Part shown: one piece after another, positions 44,390-53,174 of the stretch
How positions within the stretch are numbered: the first letter of the stretch is position 1
Layout of the letters: every line of letters starts with the position of its first letter
Assembly: GCF_007641255.1 (NCBI RefSeq)
Contig: NZ_CP036259.1
Coordinates: 310,001 to 374,000 of the forward strand
DNA length: 64,000 nucleotides
Direction of reading: 5' to 3'
Source of the DNA: Sporomusa termitida
Lineage (GTDB): Bacteria > Bacillota > Negativicutes > Sporomusales > Sporomusaceae
Notes under the pieces: model-generated
The model's database searches: none
What the model was told of the DNA's origin: nothing
Seen by the model: only the letters and a program-made list of their open reading frames with translations
Translations under genes and position numbers: made by a program

Positions 44390-45322
44390 ATGAAAAAAAT
44401 TTTTTCCTTACTTACCACGATCTGTATGCTGGCCGTATTTGGTTGCGTCAGCCTGATCCCGTCGCTGGCTGCGGCTGCACCGGCTGCGGCTGGTAAAAAG
44501 GCTATTTTGGTTGTGAGTTTTGGTACAACCTACCACGACACACTGAAAGCAACTATTGAAGCAGTTGAAAATAAAATACAGGCTGAATTCCCTGATTATG
44601 AAGTGCGCCGGGCATTTAGCTCCCGGATTATCATTAAAAGATTAGCCGAACGTGACGGTATCAAGATTGATACTGAGAAACAAGCGCTTGACCGCCTCAA
44701 AGCCGAAGGCTTTACTGAAGTTATTGTACAACCTATGCAAATTACCGCCGGTGAAGAATATGAGCTGATTAAAAGTGCGGTGGCCCATGCGCAAGCGGCT
44801 AAAACCTTTGAAAAGCTTACAATTGGCAGACCCCTGCTTTACTATATGGGCCAGGAAGACACCACCGATGATTATCAGGCAGTAGTCGAAGCATTAGCAA
44901 CCCAATACCCGAAACTTAAGAAGAATGAAGCTGTCCTGCTGCTGGGCCACGGCGGGCTCCACCCTGCCACTGCTACCTATCCTGCCCTGCAGGAAAAACT
45001 ACAGGATGCAGGCTATAAAAATGTATATGTTTATACTGTAGAAGGCTATCCTACCCTGGAAGGTACGATTGACAAGCTGAAAGCCAATAAAGTCAAAAAA
45101 GTAACCCTGATGCCGTTAATGCTGGTAGCCGGCGATCATGCCGTCAATGATATGGCCGGTGACGAAAGTGATTCCCACAAAACTCAGCTTATTGCCGCCG
45201 GTATTAAAGTTGACACCTATATCCATGGCTTAGGCGAAAATGAAAAAATCCAGGATATCTATGTTCAACATATAAAAGATGCGATTGATGAACTTAATAA
45301 TCCTGAAGCTAAAAACCATTAA
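44390..45322 (+). CDS. cbiK: exported sirohydrochlorin cobaltochelatase
   Basis: 310 aa from ATG 44390, with AAAGGAGTT upstream. Residues 1-33 form a signal peptide ending in an Ala-rich region (SLIPSLAAAAPAAAG), so the enzyme should be exported. The CbiK domain follows: ILVVSFGTTYHDT, VRRAFSSRIIIKRLAER, the metal-site histidine in LLLGHGGLHPAT, and the second in VAGDHAVNDMAGDESDS. CbiK inserts Co(II) into sirohydrochlorin in the anaerobic B12 pathway, normally in the cytoplasm; exported versions are known from Desulfovibrio, where the role is debated. Cobalamin riboswitch 2 directly upstream supports a cobalt or B12 function. Confidence 0.92.
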   Translation: MKKIFSLLTTICMLAVFGCVSLIPSLAAAAPAAAGKKAILVVSFGTTYHDTLKATIEAVENKIQAEFPDYEVRRAFSSRIIIKRLAERDGIKIDTEKQALDRLKAEGFTEVIVQPMQITAGEEYELIKSAVAHAQAAKTFEKLTIGRPLLYYMGQEDTTDDYQAVVEALATQYPKLKKNEAVLLLGHGGLHPATATYPALQEKLQDAGYKNVYVYTVEGYPTLEGTIDKLKANKVKKVTLMPLMLVAGDHAVNDMAGDESDSHKTQLIAAGIKVDTYIHGLGENEKIQDIYVQHIKDAIDELNNPEAKNH

Positions 45323-45338
45323 AAACAGGCAAACTGTA

Positions 45339-45374
45339 AAAACACATCTCCAATGTTTTTTGGAGATGTGTTTT
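45339..45374 (+). terminator. terminator after cbiK
   Basis: Perfect 15-bp stem AAAACACATCTCCAA/TTGGAGATGTGTTTT with a 6-nt loop, 16 nt after the cbiK stop. Confidence 0.9.
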
Positions 45375-45500
45375 GCTTTGCATATAAAAAGCAGCATAAA
45401 TAATACAAGCAGGTTATTGTCTTCCTGATGCAAGCAAAAAAGAAAAAAATATCTGAAAATTACGGATTGTTGGAATATATGCAAAATCCCGCGGAAACTA

Positions 45501-45529
45501 TTGACAAGCTTCTTACTGTTCGATAAACT
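45501..45529 (+). promoter_or_regulatory. promoter of riboswitch 3 transcript
   Basis: TTGACA (45501-45506), 17-nt spacer, TAAACT (45524-45529), about 35 nt before riboswitch 3. Confidence 0.8.
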
Positions 45530-45562
45530 AAAATCGAACCTGTTTTGTAATTTAATACTGTT

Positions 45563-45775
45563 GAGTTGGGTGCCCAATGGGCTTAATAGGGAAGACCGGT
45601 GAGAAACCGGCGCGGTCCCGCCACTGTAACGGGGAGCAAGCTTAAGATATGCCACTGGGGATAAGATTCCCGGGAAGGTTTAAGCAAGCGATGAGCCGGA
45701 GCCAGGAGAACTGCCTAGCTGACAATCGCCGTTAGAGACCCACGAGGTATGGGGAGGGGATTACAGTTAAGCGCG
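45563..45775 (+). promoter_or_regulatory. cobalamin riboswitch 3
   Basis: GGTGCCC, TTAATAGGGAAGACCGG, GGCGCGGTCCCGCCACTGTAA, AAGCTTAAGATATGCCACTGG, B12 box AGCCAGGAGAACTGCC and GGGGAGGGGATTACAG appear in order. It is nearly identical to riboswitch 1 in the AAGCTTAAGATA region, suggesting duplication. It heads the long operon containing CobN, CbiZ and TonB. Confidence 0.95.
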
Positions 45776-45821
45776 TATCTTCTCGGGTATACTCAAGAAG
45801 TTAGCGATCTGCTGAATTCAC

Positions 45822-45849
45822 TCCTGGTATTAAGTACCAGGATTTTTTT
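45822..45849 (+). terminator. riboswitch 3 terminator
   Basis: TCCTGGTA/TACCAGGA stem with a TTAAG loop followed by seven Ts; expression platform of riboswitch 3. Confidence 0.88.
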
Positions 45850-45918
45850 ATTGCCATATTGTAGCTATACCCCCGTAGGCCCTGACCATGCGGGGGACGG
45901 TTTAAGGAGGGAAATGAA

Positions 45919-46104
45919 GTGTCACAATATGTTCCAGCTAATTGGCCGGTTGACAAACTTAATTGGTCAGCGCGAGGTTGTTACAGGTTATCGGACTGTG
46001 TACCTAGTGGTAATACTTCCATCCTGAAAACATATGAAACATTGACGTTAAACAGAGCGCAGAGCAAAAGTGTGCGGTTGCCCTTATCAGCGGGTAAGGG
46101 CTGA
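45919..46104 (+). CDS. small protein of unknown function, 61 aa
   Basis: GTG 45919 is preceded by a strong ribosome site (AAGGAGGG, 7-nt spacing) and lies 70 nt after the riboswitch 3 terminator, as the first frame of the operon. The product begins MSQYVPANWPVDKLNWSARG, has two cysteines (GCYRLSDC) and a basic C-terminal half ending LPLSAGKG. No signal peptide, membrane helix or known family. It could be a leader peptide, a small structural protein or a substrate of a peptide-modifying enzyme; a radical SAM/SPASM gene lies in the same operon. A chance open frame remains possible. Confidence 0.5.
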   Translation: MSQYVPANWPVDKLNWSARGCYRLSDCVPSGNTSILKTYETLTLNRAQSKSVRLPLSAGKG

Positions 46105-46167
46105 GTCTAAGTCATATGCTTACCGGCTTACGCCATCGAGTAGCTAAAAAATAAAAGCTTTAGAGGC

Positions 46168-46194
46168 AGATGCCAACCTTTCGCAGGCGGCATC
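46168..46194 (+). terminator. weak hairpin between small ORF and TIM-barrel gene
   Basis: AGATGCC/GGCATCT stem with a 13-nt loop followed by TTCTTCTTCC. It may attenuate transcription into the following gene. Confidence 0.45.
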
Positions 46195-46226
46195 TTTCTT
46201 CTTCCGGCACAGTAAAGGATGTACAT

Positions 46227-47201
46227 ATGCTACAGCTTGTAAATTTGTCAAACTATACGACTGATAATGATCTCATCAACAATAATGGGGAATGTCTGCA
46301 GAGATTTTTGCATTGTCACCATTTAGACGGCATTGAGATGATGTTTTGCGGGCCGTTGGATGAAACTCTCCATAAAAAAGAATGGATCCATGGCGTTCAT
46401 CTCCGCTTCTGGCCCTGGTGGCTCGATTTTTGGCGTGGCGATCAGTGTGCATTATTAAAGCAGTTTGGCAATGAGGCTGCTATCAGGGACTGTTATGGCG
46501 GTATAACCAGGGAAGAGTGGCTTACTGTTTACCGGGAGAACATTATGGCCGCCAAGCAGGCGGGAGCTAAGTATGTTGTGTTCCATGTCAGTCATGCCCG
46601 CATCTCCGAATTGTTTACCTGGAAATTTCATGCCTCCGACCGGGAGGTAATTGAAGCAACGGTAGAGGTTATTAACGCACTCCACAGCTCGATACCTGCA
46701 GATATGACCCTGTTGTTTGAAAATCTGTGGTGGCCGGGGCTAACCTTGCAGAGCAAGGAACTGACAGCGTATCTGCTGGAGGGCGTAGCTCACCGGAATG
46801 TTGGCATTATGCTGGATACGGGGCACCTGATGAATACCAATCCGGCCTTACGAACCCAGGCCGAGGGCATTGACTACATTCTTAGAACAATATCCCGGCT
46901 CGGCAGCTACAGCCAGTATATTAAGGGGATTCATCTGCATCACTCCTTGTCGGGCGAATATATCAGGGAAAGTCAAAACAGGCGGCAGCACCAGGAGCAA
47001 TATTCAATGACTGAACTTATGCATCATGTACTTAAGATTGATGAGCATCTACCGTTTAGTGTGCCCGAAGCAGGGCGCATTGTGGATTATATACAGCCTG
47101 ACTACCTGGTACATGAGTTTATGAAAAATACAATGAGTGAATGGATTGAGAAAATTAACTGCCAGCAACAGGCATTAAGCAGGGTGAGGTCAGATATATG
47201 A
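46227..47201 (+). CDS. TIM-barrel (xylose isomerase-like) protein of B12 operon
   Basis: 324 aa from ATG 46227, with TAAAGGATG upstream. Residues show the AP-endonuclease-2-like barrel metal sites: YVVFHVSHARI, LLFENLWWPG (Glu), GIMLDTGHLMNTNP (Asp/His) and KGIHLHHSLSG (His). The stop overlaps the ATG of the BtuF-like gene. Similar barrels are sugar or cofactor isomerases or hydrolases. Position between a cobalamin riboswitch and corrinoid genes points to a corrinoid or nucleotide-loop related job, but no activity is established. Confidence 0.75.
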   Translation: MLQLVNLSNYTTDNDLINNNGECLQRFLHCHHLDGIEMMFCGPLDETLHKKEWIHGVHLRFWPWWLDFWRGDQCALLKQFGNEAAIRDCYGGITREEWLTVYRENIMAAKQAGAKYVVFHVSHARISELFTWKFHASDREVIEATVEVINALHSSIPADMTLLFENLWWPGLTLQSKELTAYLLEGVAHRNVGIMLDTGHLMNTNPALRTQAEGIDYILRTISRLGSYSQYIKGIHLHHSLSGEYIRESQNRRQHQEQYSMTELMHHVLKIDEHLPFSVPEAGRIVDYIQPDYLVHEFMKNTMSEWIEKINCQQQALSRVRSDI

Positions 47202-48163
47202 GATATTTTCAGATAATCAAACCGATCGTATTTTTACTCTGCCTATTGCTTTTGTGCGCAGGCTGTGCTAATCAGCAGAGACCCCAGGCCGAGCCGTCGG
47301 CGGCCGGCTATGAGGTAAGAGACGGCCAGGGAAATGTACTGAAATTGCGGGGGAAACCCCAGCGGATTATATCTTTGTCGGTCAGTACCGATGAAATTCT
47401 GCTGGGCCTGGTACCGTCAGGGCGGATTGCCGCCCTGACTTATCTGGCAGATGACGGCGGCCTGTCCAATATTACCGAACAGGCTAAGGCCGTACCGGCG
47501 AGAATACGGGCTAACCCGGAAGTTGTCATTGCCCTGCAGCCTGATCTCGTGATTGTGCCGGACTGGCAGCCGCTAGAGTTTGTGCAGACAGTCCGGGATG
47601 CAGGTTTTCCCGTCTATATTTATCAATGGCCTAATTCCATTGAAGAAATCAAAAACGTAATTTTGGAGATTGCCCGGGCGGTCGGCGAACCGGAGGCGGG
47701 AGCGAAGCTGGTTGCCGATATGGACAATACGCTGGCCGAGGTTGTTGACAGGGTCAGGCCGATACCTGACAGCCAAAGGCCGGTGGTGGTCCGTTTTTCC
47801 CTGATGGGTGGCAGTGACGGTAAAGGCACGACTTTTGACGATATCTGCCAGTATGCCGGCGTGAAAAACGGGGCCGCCCTTGCCGGGCTGGGGATGAATG
47901 ATATATTGTCCAAGGAACAGCTGGTCAAGGTGAATCCTGACATACTGTTAATGCCAACCTGGGATTACACCGGCAAAACCGATATGGCGCAATTTGCCGC
48001 CGATATCCAGAATGATCCGGCCCTGCAGTCGGTTAAGGCCATTCGCCGGCAGCAGCTTGTCTCAATACCTGAACGGTATTTGGTTTGTACATCGCAGTAC
48101 ATAGTTTGGGGTGTAAAAAACCTGGCCAGCTATGCCTATCCTCAATATTTCCCTGAGAAGTAA
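47198..48163 (+). CDS. btuF: BtuF-like corrinoid-binding lipoprotein 1
   Basis: 321 aa. Residues 1-24 are a lipoprotein signal (FLLCLLLLCAGC) with the lipobox Cys at about 24. The remainder is a type III periplasmic binding fold (Peripla_BP_2): KPQRIISLSVSTDEILLGL, ANPEVVIALQPDLVIVPDW and the long alpha backbone around residue 150-185. It would capture B12 or another corrinoid (or heme/siderophore) for an ABC importer. Its position in a riboswitch-controlled operon favours a corrinoid. No permease gene sits in this operon; the BtuC-type permease is 13 kb downstream after riboswitch 4. Confidence 0.85.
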   Translation: MRYFQIIKPIVFLLCLLLLCAGCANQQRPQAEPSAAGYEVRDGQGNVLKLRGKPQRIISLSVSTDEILLGLVPSGRIAALTYLADDGGLSNITEQAKAVPARIRANPEVVIALQPDLVIVPDWQPLEFVQTVRDAGFPVYIYQWPNSIEEIKNVILEIARAVGEPEAGAKLVADMDNTLAEVVDRVRPIPDSQRPVVVRFSLMGGSDGKGTTFDDICQYAGVKNGAALAGLGMNDILSKEQLVKVNPDILLMPTWDYTGKTDMAQFAADIQNDPALQSVKAIRRQQLVSIPERYLVCTSQYIVWGVKNLASYAYPQYFPEK

Positions 48164-48169
48164 CGTAGT

Positions 48170-48324
48170 GGTCCGCCTACATTGAAAGCGTAAAATAATT
48201 CACGGGAATTTTTTCGCAAGACGAGGCGGAGGAGGCGCACATATCGGACATATGTAAGCCGACGACAACGAAGTATGGCGGAAAAAGGCCCATGAAGTAA
48301 TTATGATTTCAGTGTAGGCGGACC
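48170..48324. repeat. long imperfect palindrome containing repeat copy B
   Basis: GGTCCGCCTACATTGAAA (48170-48187) and TTTCAGTGTAGGCGGACC (48307-48324) are inverted repeats matching at 17 of 18 bases. The interior element (48209-48286) runs from TTTTTTCGC to GGCGGAAAAA and contains GACGACAACGAAG, shared in reverse orientation with 3012-3024. The inner part folds further (ACATAT/ATATGT). No coding gene or transposase. It is a mobile-looking dispersed element located inside an operon, between btuF and cobN. Confidence 0.7.
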
Positions 48325-48371
48325 AGTAGTGCCGACAAGGGAAAATGCAAGCAGCAGTGGGGGAAAACCAT

Positions 48372-51300
48372 ATGGGAAACATAATATTTTTAACGAATAT
48401 TGACCGCCAACACAGCATGCTGGTAAAGGCAAGCCGCCGGCTGCAAGAAGCAGGCCGGCTAGCCAGCAACATCGACATTGTTTTTCTTAACGACAGTATG
48501 GTATGGGGACCGGAATGGCAGCAGCGCTTCCGTGTCTGTGACGTCGTGCTGTTTTCCTGGATGGGGATGGGGCGGGATACGCACTTTTTGCAAAAGGCCG
48601 GCGATTTCCTGCGGCAAAAAGGGATAACCCATACTATGCTGGCAACTGAACCTCAGCCCGAAGACACTCTTTACGGCGTAACAGCGGCGGAACGGGAACA
48701 GCTGCGCCGGTATTTAGTCTATAGCGGCCTCGATAATTATTGTAATTTCTGTTTGTACCTGAGCAGCCGCTATGGCCGGGATACCTGCGAATTCCAACAG
48801 CCGCAGCCACTGGTATGGAACGGTATTTTTCATCCCCGGGCCGCCGGCATATATACGGATGTTGCCGAATACCGGCAGCACCATTGCCAGGCAGGCCGCC
48901 CGACGATAGGCCTGTTGTTTCCGCGGGATGAATGGATATGGGCCGATCTGGCGTACCCAACAGCGCTTATTGATGAGATTGAGGCCCGGGGCATGAATGT
49001 AATCGCCGCGTTCAGCCACTGGGCGCGCAGTGCTGAGTTTGGCGCTCAGGGGATCGATGACGCTTTCAAAAGCTATTTTTATGATGATGGGTTGCCCGGC
49101 ATTGATGTGCTGATTAATACATTTAAGTTTTCCTTGACGGTCGGCCGGCCGGTGGAGCCGGATTTTTTACAACAGCTGGGAGTGCCGGTTTTGCAGGCCT
49201 ATGCCCTATTGCGCTCCCCGGCAGAGTGGGACCGGAGTAGTGAGGGTCTGACCCCCATGGAGATATCCTGCAGTATTGCCTTGCCGGAATTCGACGGGGT
49301 TATTCACTCTCTGCCTGTGGCCGGTAAAACACAGGCAGCCGATGGAATGACCAGCTACGAAACTATGCCTGAACGCATCAGTCAGGTTGTGCGTAAAGCC
49401 GGCAAGTGGGCTAACCTGCGCCGCAAGCCCAATCGGGAGAAAAAAATTGCCGTTATTTTTCATAATTACCCGGCTACTAATGCCAATATCGGCAGTGCGC
49501 AAGGCCTGGACTCACCTGCCAGTATCCGGCTGCTGCTGGAACGGATGGCCCAGCAGGGATACAAGGTGGATCATATTCCCGACGACAGCAGGGCGCTTAT
49601 GGAGGAATTGCTGGCGGTGGCCACCAATGACCGGCGCTTTCTGACGGATAGCCGGATTGCCCGGGCGGCGGGCAAGGTAACCACCGGGCAATACCGGGAA
49701 TGGTTTCAGGGCTTGGAGCCTGGGACCCGGACGCAGCTAACCGAAGACTGGGGCCAGGCTCCGGGCGATGTTTTCCATTATGAAGGCCAGCTGCTTGTTC
49801 CGGGCCTGCTTAACGGCAATATTTTTATTACCGTACAGCCGCCGCGCGGCTTCAGTGAGGACCCGGGCAAGCTGTATCATTCGCCGGACTGTGCGCCCAC
49901 CCATCACTATTTGGCGTATTATTACTGGCTGCGGGATATCTGGCAGGCCGACGCGGTTGTCCATGTCGGCACCCATGGCACCCTCGAGTGGCTGCCCGGC
50001 AAAGCGGCCGGGCTTGCGCGGACCTGTTACCCGGATCTGGCTATCGGCGATTTACCGAATATTTATCCTTTCCTCATTACTATCGTCGGTGAAGGTATCC
50101 AGGCTAAACGGCGCGGCGCCGCCTGCCTGATTGGTCACCTGACGCCGCCGGTGAGTCAGGCCGGCACTTATGATGAACTGGCTGAGCTGGAGAAGCTGCT
50201 TGATGAATATTGCCACTTTCAGCAGAACCAGCCGGCCAATGCGGAAGTGGTTGCCGGCCAGATCAGGGAGCAGGTTATTGCCGCCAATCTGGCAGCAGAT
50301 GTCAGTCAACAGCCGGATGAGGCTTTCGGCAAATACAGCCAGCGTCTGCATGTCTATCTCACCGACCTCAAAAATATGCAGATCAGGGTAGGCTTGCATG
50401 TTCTGGGCTGTCCGCCCCAGTCGGATTCACTGCCGGAATACCTGCTGGCTCTTACCCGGCTGGCCAACGGGACCGTACCATCCCTAACGGAAACCGTGGC
50501 GGCGATTCACGGCTATGACTATTACGAGCTGCTTGCGCATAGCGGCAAACTGGTGTCTGACGGCAGCAAAACCTATGGCGCGCTGGCCGCTGAGATTTGG
50601 CAGCAGTGCCGCGAGGCTGTCGGCCGGCTGGAGGAGCATGATTTTGAACCCGCTGCGGCCGAGGCGGTAGTAAACCTTGCCTGGGCTGCCGGGGCCGGAC
50701 CAGAGGCTAAAGACCGGCTGCGGCAGATAGCCCGGTATATCTGCACGGTATTAATACCAAACCTCTATAAGACAGAACAGGAGCTTACTAACCTGCTGGC
50801 GGCGCTGGGGGATCGTTTCGTCGAGCCGGGGCCGGCCGGGGCGCCCACAAGCGGAATGGCCGATATTTTGCCGACTGGGCGCAATTTCTTCGGGGTCGAC
50901 CCGCGAACCCTGCCCACGGCGGCAGCCTGGGAACTGGGAAAAATGCTGGGAGACAGTGTTATTGAGCGGTTTATTGCCGAGGAAGGCCGTTATCCGGAGA
51001 ATATTGGCATGGTCTTTTGGAGTGGGGCCAATATGCGCAGCCATGGCCAGTGTATTGCCGAATTCCTGTATTTGCTGGGGGTGCGGCCGGTATGGCAGCG
51101 AGGCAGCCGGCGGGTTGCCGGGCTGGAAGCCATCCCCCTGGACGAGCTAAAGCGGCCGCGGCTTGACGTTACGGCCCGGATCGGCGGTTTATTCCGCGAT
51201 TCCATGCCGATGGCGGTTAAATGGATGGATAAGGCGGTTAGTCTGGTCGCCGGCCTGGAAGAAAGCAGCGAACTGAATTTTGTCCGTAAGCATGTATTGG

Positions 51301-52088
51301 CCGATGCCCGGCTGATCAGTGAACAGGGTCTTGACAGCCAGACGGCCTGGGAACAGGCCTGTTACCGGCTGTTTGGCTGTCCGCCGGGCAGTTATGGCGC
51401 CGGTGTCAGTCATTTGTTAGAGGAAAAGAACTGGGAAACTGTCGATGACCTGGCAAGGGTGTATGTACGCTGGGGCGCGCATGCTTACGGTGCCAAAGCC
51501 GGCGGCGTTTTCGTGCCTGAACTTTTCAGCCGGCGGCTGGGCTCACTTGATGTTACGGTCAAAAATGAAGATAACCGGGAAGTCCATATGCTTAATTCCG
51601 ATGATTTTAATTCCTATCATGGCGGCATGATTGCGGCTGTCCGCAGCCTGAAAGGGAAGGCTCCCCGCTCGTACTGCGGCGACAGTTCCAACCGGCAGCA
51701 GGTGATGCTGCGGAGCCTTGATGAGGAATTCAAGCGTCTGTTTCGCGGCGAGGTTATGAATCCCAAATATATTGAAGGTATGAAACAGCACGGCTATAAA
51801 GGGGCTGCCGATCTGGCCGGGGTTGTGGCCCATTGCTATGAATGGGATGCTACCAGTGGGGTTATGGCCGACTGGATGTACCAGGGACTGGCGCAAAAAT
51901 ATGCGCTTGACGCACCGATGCGCGCGTGGATGCGCTCTGTCAATCCCTGGGCTTTGCAGCGGATTGCGGAAAAATTGCTGGAAGCGGCGCAGCGTGGTTT
52001 GTGGCAGGCTGACGAACAGACAAAACGTCAGCTGCAGCAAATTTATCTGGAGATTGACGGTGAACTGGAAGAACGGGGTGACAACTAG
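48372..52088 (+). CDS. cobN: CobN-like cobaltochelatase large subunit 1
   Basis: 1238 aa, the size range of CobN (1100-1300). ATG 48372 has GTGGGGGA upstream. CobN/Mg-chelatase H motifs are visible throughout: NYPATNANIGSAQGLDSPASIRLLLERM, ADAVVHVGTHGTLEWLPGKAAGL, IGDLPNIYPFLITIVGEGIQAKRRGAACLIGHL, FGVDPRTLPTAAAWELGK and WGAHAYGAKAGG. In aerobic B12 synthesis CobN with CobS and CobT puts Co(II) into hydrogenobyrinate diamide. Here the partner ATPase genes are ChlI/ChlD-like and lie in the same operon. The organism also has CbiK, so this complex may act on salvaged or damaged corrinoids, on another tetrapyrrole, or in transport; this is inference. Confidence 0.9.
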   Translation: MGNIIFLTNIDRQHSMLVKASRRLQEAGRLASNIDIVFLNDSMVWGPEWQQRFRVCDVVLFSWMGMGRDTHFLQKAGDFLRQKGITHTMLATEPQPEDTLYGVTAAEREQLRRYLVYSGLDNYCNFCLYLSSRYGRDTCEFQQPQPLVWNGIFHPRAAGIYTDVAEYRQHHCQAGRPTIGLLFPRDEWIWADLAYPTALIDEIEARGMNVIAAFSHWARSAEFGAQGIDDAFKSYFYDDGLPGIDVLINTFKFSLTVGRPVEPDFLQQLGVPVLQAYALLRSPAEWDRSSEGLTPMEISCSIALPEFDGVIHSLPVAGKTQAADGMTSYETMPERISQVVRKAGKWANLRRKPNREKKIAVIFHNYPATNANIGSAQGLDSPASIRLLLERMAQQGYKVDHIPDDSRALMEELLAVATNDRRFLTDSRIARAAGKVTTGQYREWFQGLEPGTRTQLTEDWGQAPGDVFHYEGQLLVPGLLNGNIFITVQPPRGFSEDPGKLYHSPDCAPTHHYLAYYYWLRDIWQADAVVHVGTHGTLEWLPGKAAGLARTCYPDLAIGDLPNIYPFLITIVGEGIQAKRRGAACLIGHLTPPVSQAGTYDELAELEKLLDEYCHFQQNQPANAEVVAGQIREQVIAANLAADVSQQPDEAFGKYSQRLHVYLTDLKNMQIRVGLHVLGCPPQSDSLPEYLLALTRLANGTVPSLTETVAAIHGYDYYELLAHSGKLVSDGSKTYGALAAEIWQQCREAVGRLEEHDFEPAAAEAVVNLAWAAGAGPEAKDRLRQIARYICTVLIPNLYKTEQELTNLLAALGDRFVEPGPAGAPTSGMADILPTGRNFFGVDPRTLPTAAAWELGKMLGDSVIERFIAEEGRYPENIGMVFWSGANMRSHGQCIAEFLYLLGVRPVWQRGSRRVAGLEAIPLDELKRPRLDVTARIGGLFRDSMPMAVKWMDKAVSLVAGLEESSELNFVRKHVLADARLISEQGLDSQTAWEQACYRLFGCPPGSYGAGVSHLLEEKNWETVDDLARVYVRWGAHAYGAKAGGVFVPELFSRRLGSLDVTVKNEDNREVHMLNSDDFNSYHGGMIAAVRSLKGKAPRSYCGDSSNRQQVMLRSLDEEFKRLFRGEVMNPKYIEGMKQHGYKGAADLAGVVAHCYEWDATSGVMADWMYQGLAQKYALDAPMRAWMRSVNPWALQRIAEKLLEAAQRGLWQADEQTKRQLQQIYLEIDGELEERGDN

Positions 52089-52094
52089 ACAGCT

Positions 52095-53174
52095 ATGGTA
52101 AAAATGCTGATATTAGGTTTGACCGGACAATGTAATTTTGCCTGTACATATTGTTATGCCCATGAACATCCGGCCGAAACCATGACTGCCGGTACGGGCA
52201 TTGCGGCTGCCGAACTGGCGGCAGCCGGCGGACAGCCCTTTGTCCTGCAGTTCAGCGGCGGTGAACCGCTGCTGAACTTTCCGGCCATGCAGGCGATTAT
52301 CCGGCATGTACGGGAGCAGGGGCTGCCGGCCGTCATGCAGGTTCAGACCAATGCCTCTCTTATGACACGGGAAAAAGCGGCTGTCCTTAAAGCCGGGCAG
52401 GTAGGCATTGGTATCAGCCTGGATGGGCGGCCGGACATGAACGACAGGCAGCGCTGCCTGTCTGACGGCCGGGGCACCTGCCGGCAAATAGTGAAAGGCG
52501 CTGCTGAGCTGGCGGCAGTGGGGGTTGAGACCGGGATTACCTGTGTCGTAACCAATGAAAATGTCAGCAGTCTGGCCGGGATTGTGGAAATGGCCTATTA
52601 TCTGGGCAATGTGCGGCGGATTGGTTTTGACCTGCTCCGTACCCAGGGGCGGGGCGGCGAGGTTGCCCCGCCCCAGCCTGAGGCGGTGTGGCAGGGGGTG
52701 AAGGAAGCCTTCCAGCTGGCCCGGCGCTTAGGCCGGGAGACCGGCAACACCATATTGTTTTCTCAGCTTGAGCGGGTCGCTTTTCTGACCAGGGGGCAGA
52801 TGCCGGGGTTTGCCCACTGTCATGCCATGAAGGGGGAGGCTGCTTTTGTGGATGCCAGGGGCCAGCTGTATGCCTGCGCGTCCCTGGCTGGCAACCCTGA
52901 TTTTTATCTCGGCCATGTTACTACCGGGATTGAAGAAAGCCGGCGGCAACGAGTTGCCGCTTTGATTCAGGCCAGCATGGCCTTTTGCCTCAGATGTCCC
53001 TCCTTTGCCTTATGCGGCGGTGCTTGCTTTGCCCGGTGGTATGGAGCCGACTGCGGCGACCGGGGATATGACGCCGAGTGTGCGTTAAAACAGGTATCGA
53101 TAGAATGGTATCAGGAACTTCAGGGACAGGAGAGGAAAGAAAATGAGAGTTGCATTACTGCATGTAGATGTTAG
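52095..53174 (+). CDS. radical SAM protein with SPASM-like C-terminus
   Basis: 359 aa starting 6 nt after cobN. The radical SAM cluster motif is C13-NFA-C17-TY-C20 (CNFACTYC), followed by the GGE motif FSGGEPLLN and the TNASLMT strand. The C-terminus (about 300-335) has SPASM-like cysteines (FCLRCPSFALCGGACFARWY), typical of sulfatase-maturase and peptide-modifying enzymes that carry extra [4Fe-4S] clusters. The ATG of the nitrilase gene overlaps the 3' end. Its substrate is unknown; a small protein at 45919 in the same operon, or a corrinoid precursor, are possible targets. Confidence 0.85.
   Translation: MVKMLILGLTGQCNFACTYCYAHEHPAETMTAGTGIAAAELAAAGGQPFVLQFSGGEPLLNFPAMQAIIRHVREQGLPAVMQVQTNASLMTREKAAVLKAGQVGIGISLDGRPDMNDRQRCLSDGRGTCRQIVKGAAELAAVGVETGITCVVTNENVSSLAGIVEMAYYLGNVRRIGFDLLRTQGRGGEVAPPQPEAVWQGVKEAFQLARRLGRETGNTILFSQLERVAFLTRGQMPGFAHCHAMKGEAAFVDARGQLYACASLAGNPDFYLGHVTTGIEESRRQRVAALIQASMAFCLRCPSFALCGGACFARWYGADCGDRGYDAECALKQVSIEWYQELQGQERKENESCITACRC

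Noticed and set aside
45230-45655. Minus-strand frame overlapping the cbiK end and riboswitch 3
   Set aside because: It runs through a terminator hairpin and the conserved riboswitch core, which explain the sequence.
48170-48324. Insertion sequence between btuF and cobN
   Set aside because: Terminal inverted repeats are present, but the interior is only about 120 nt with no transposase; classed as a palindromic repeat instead.
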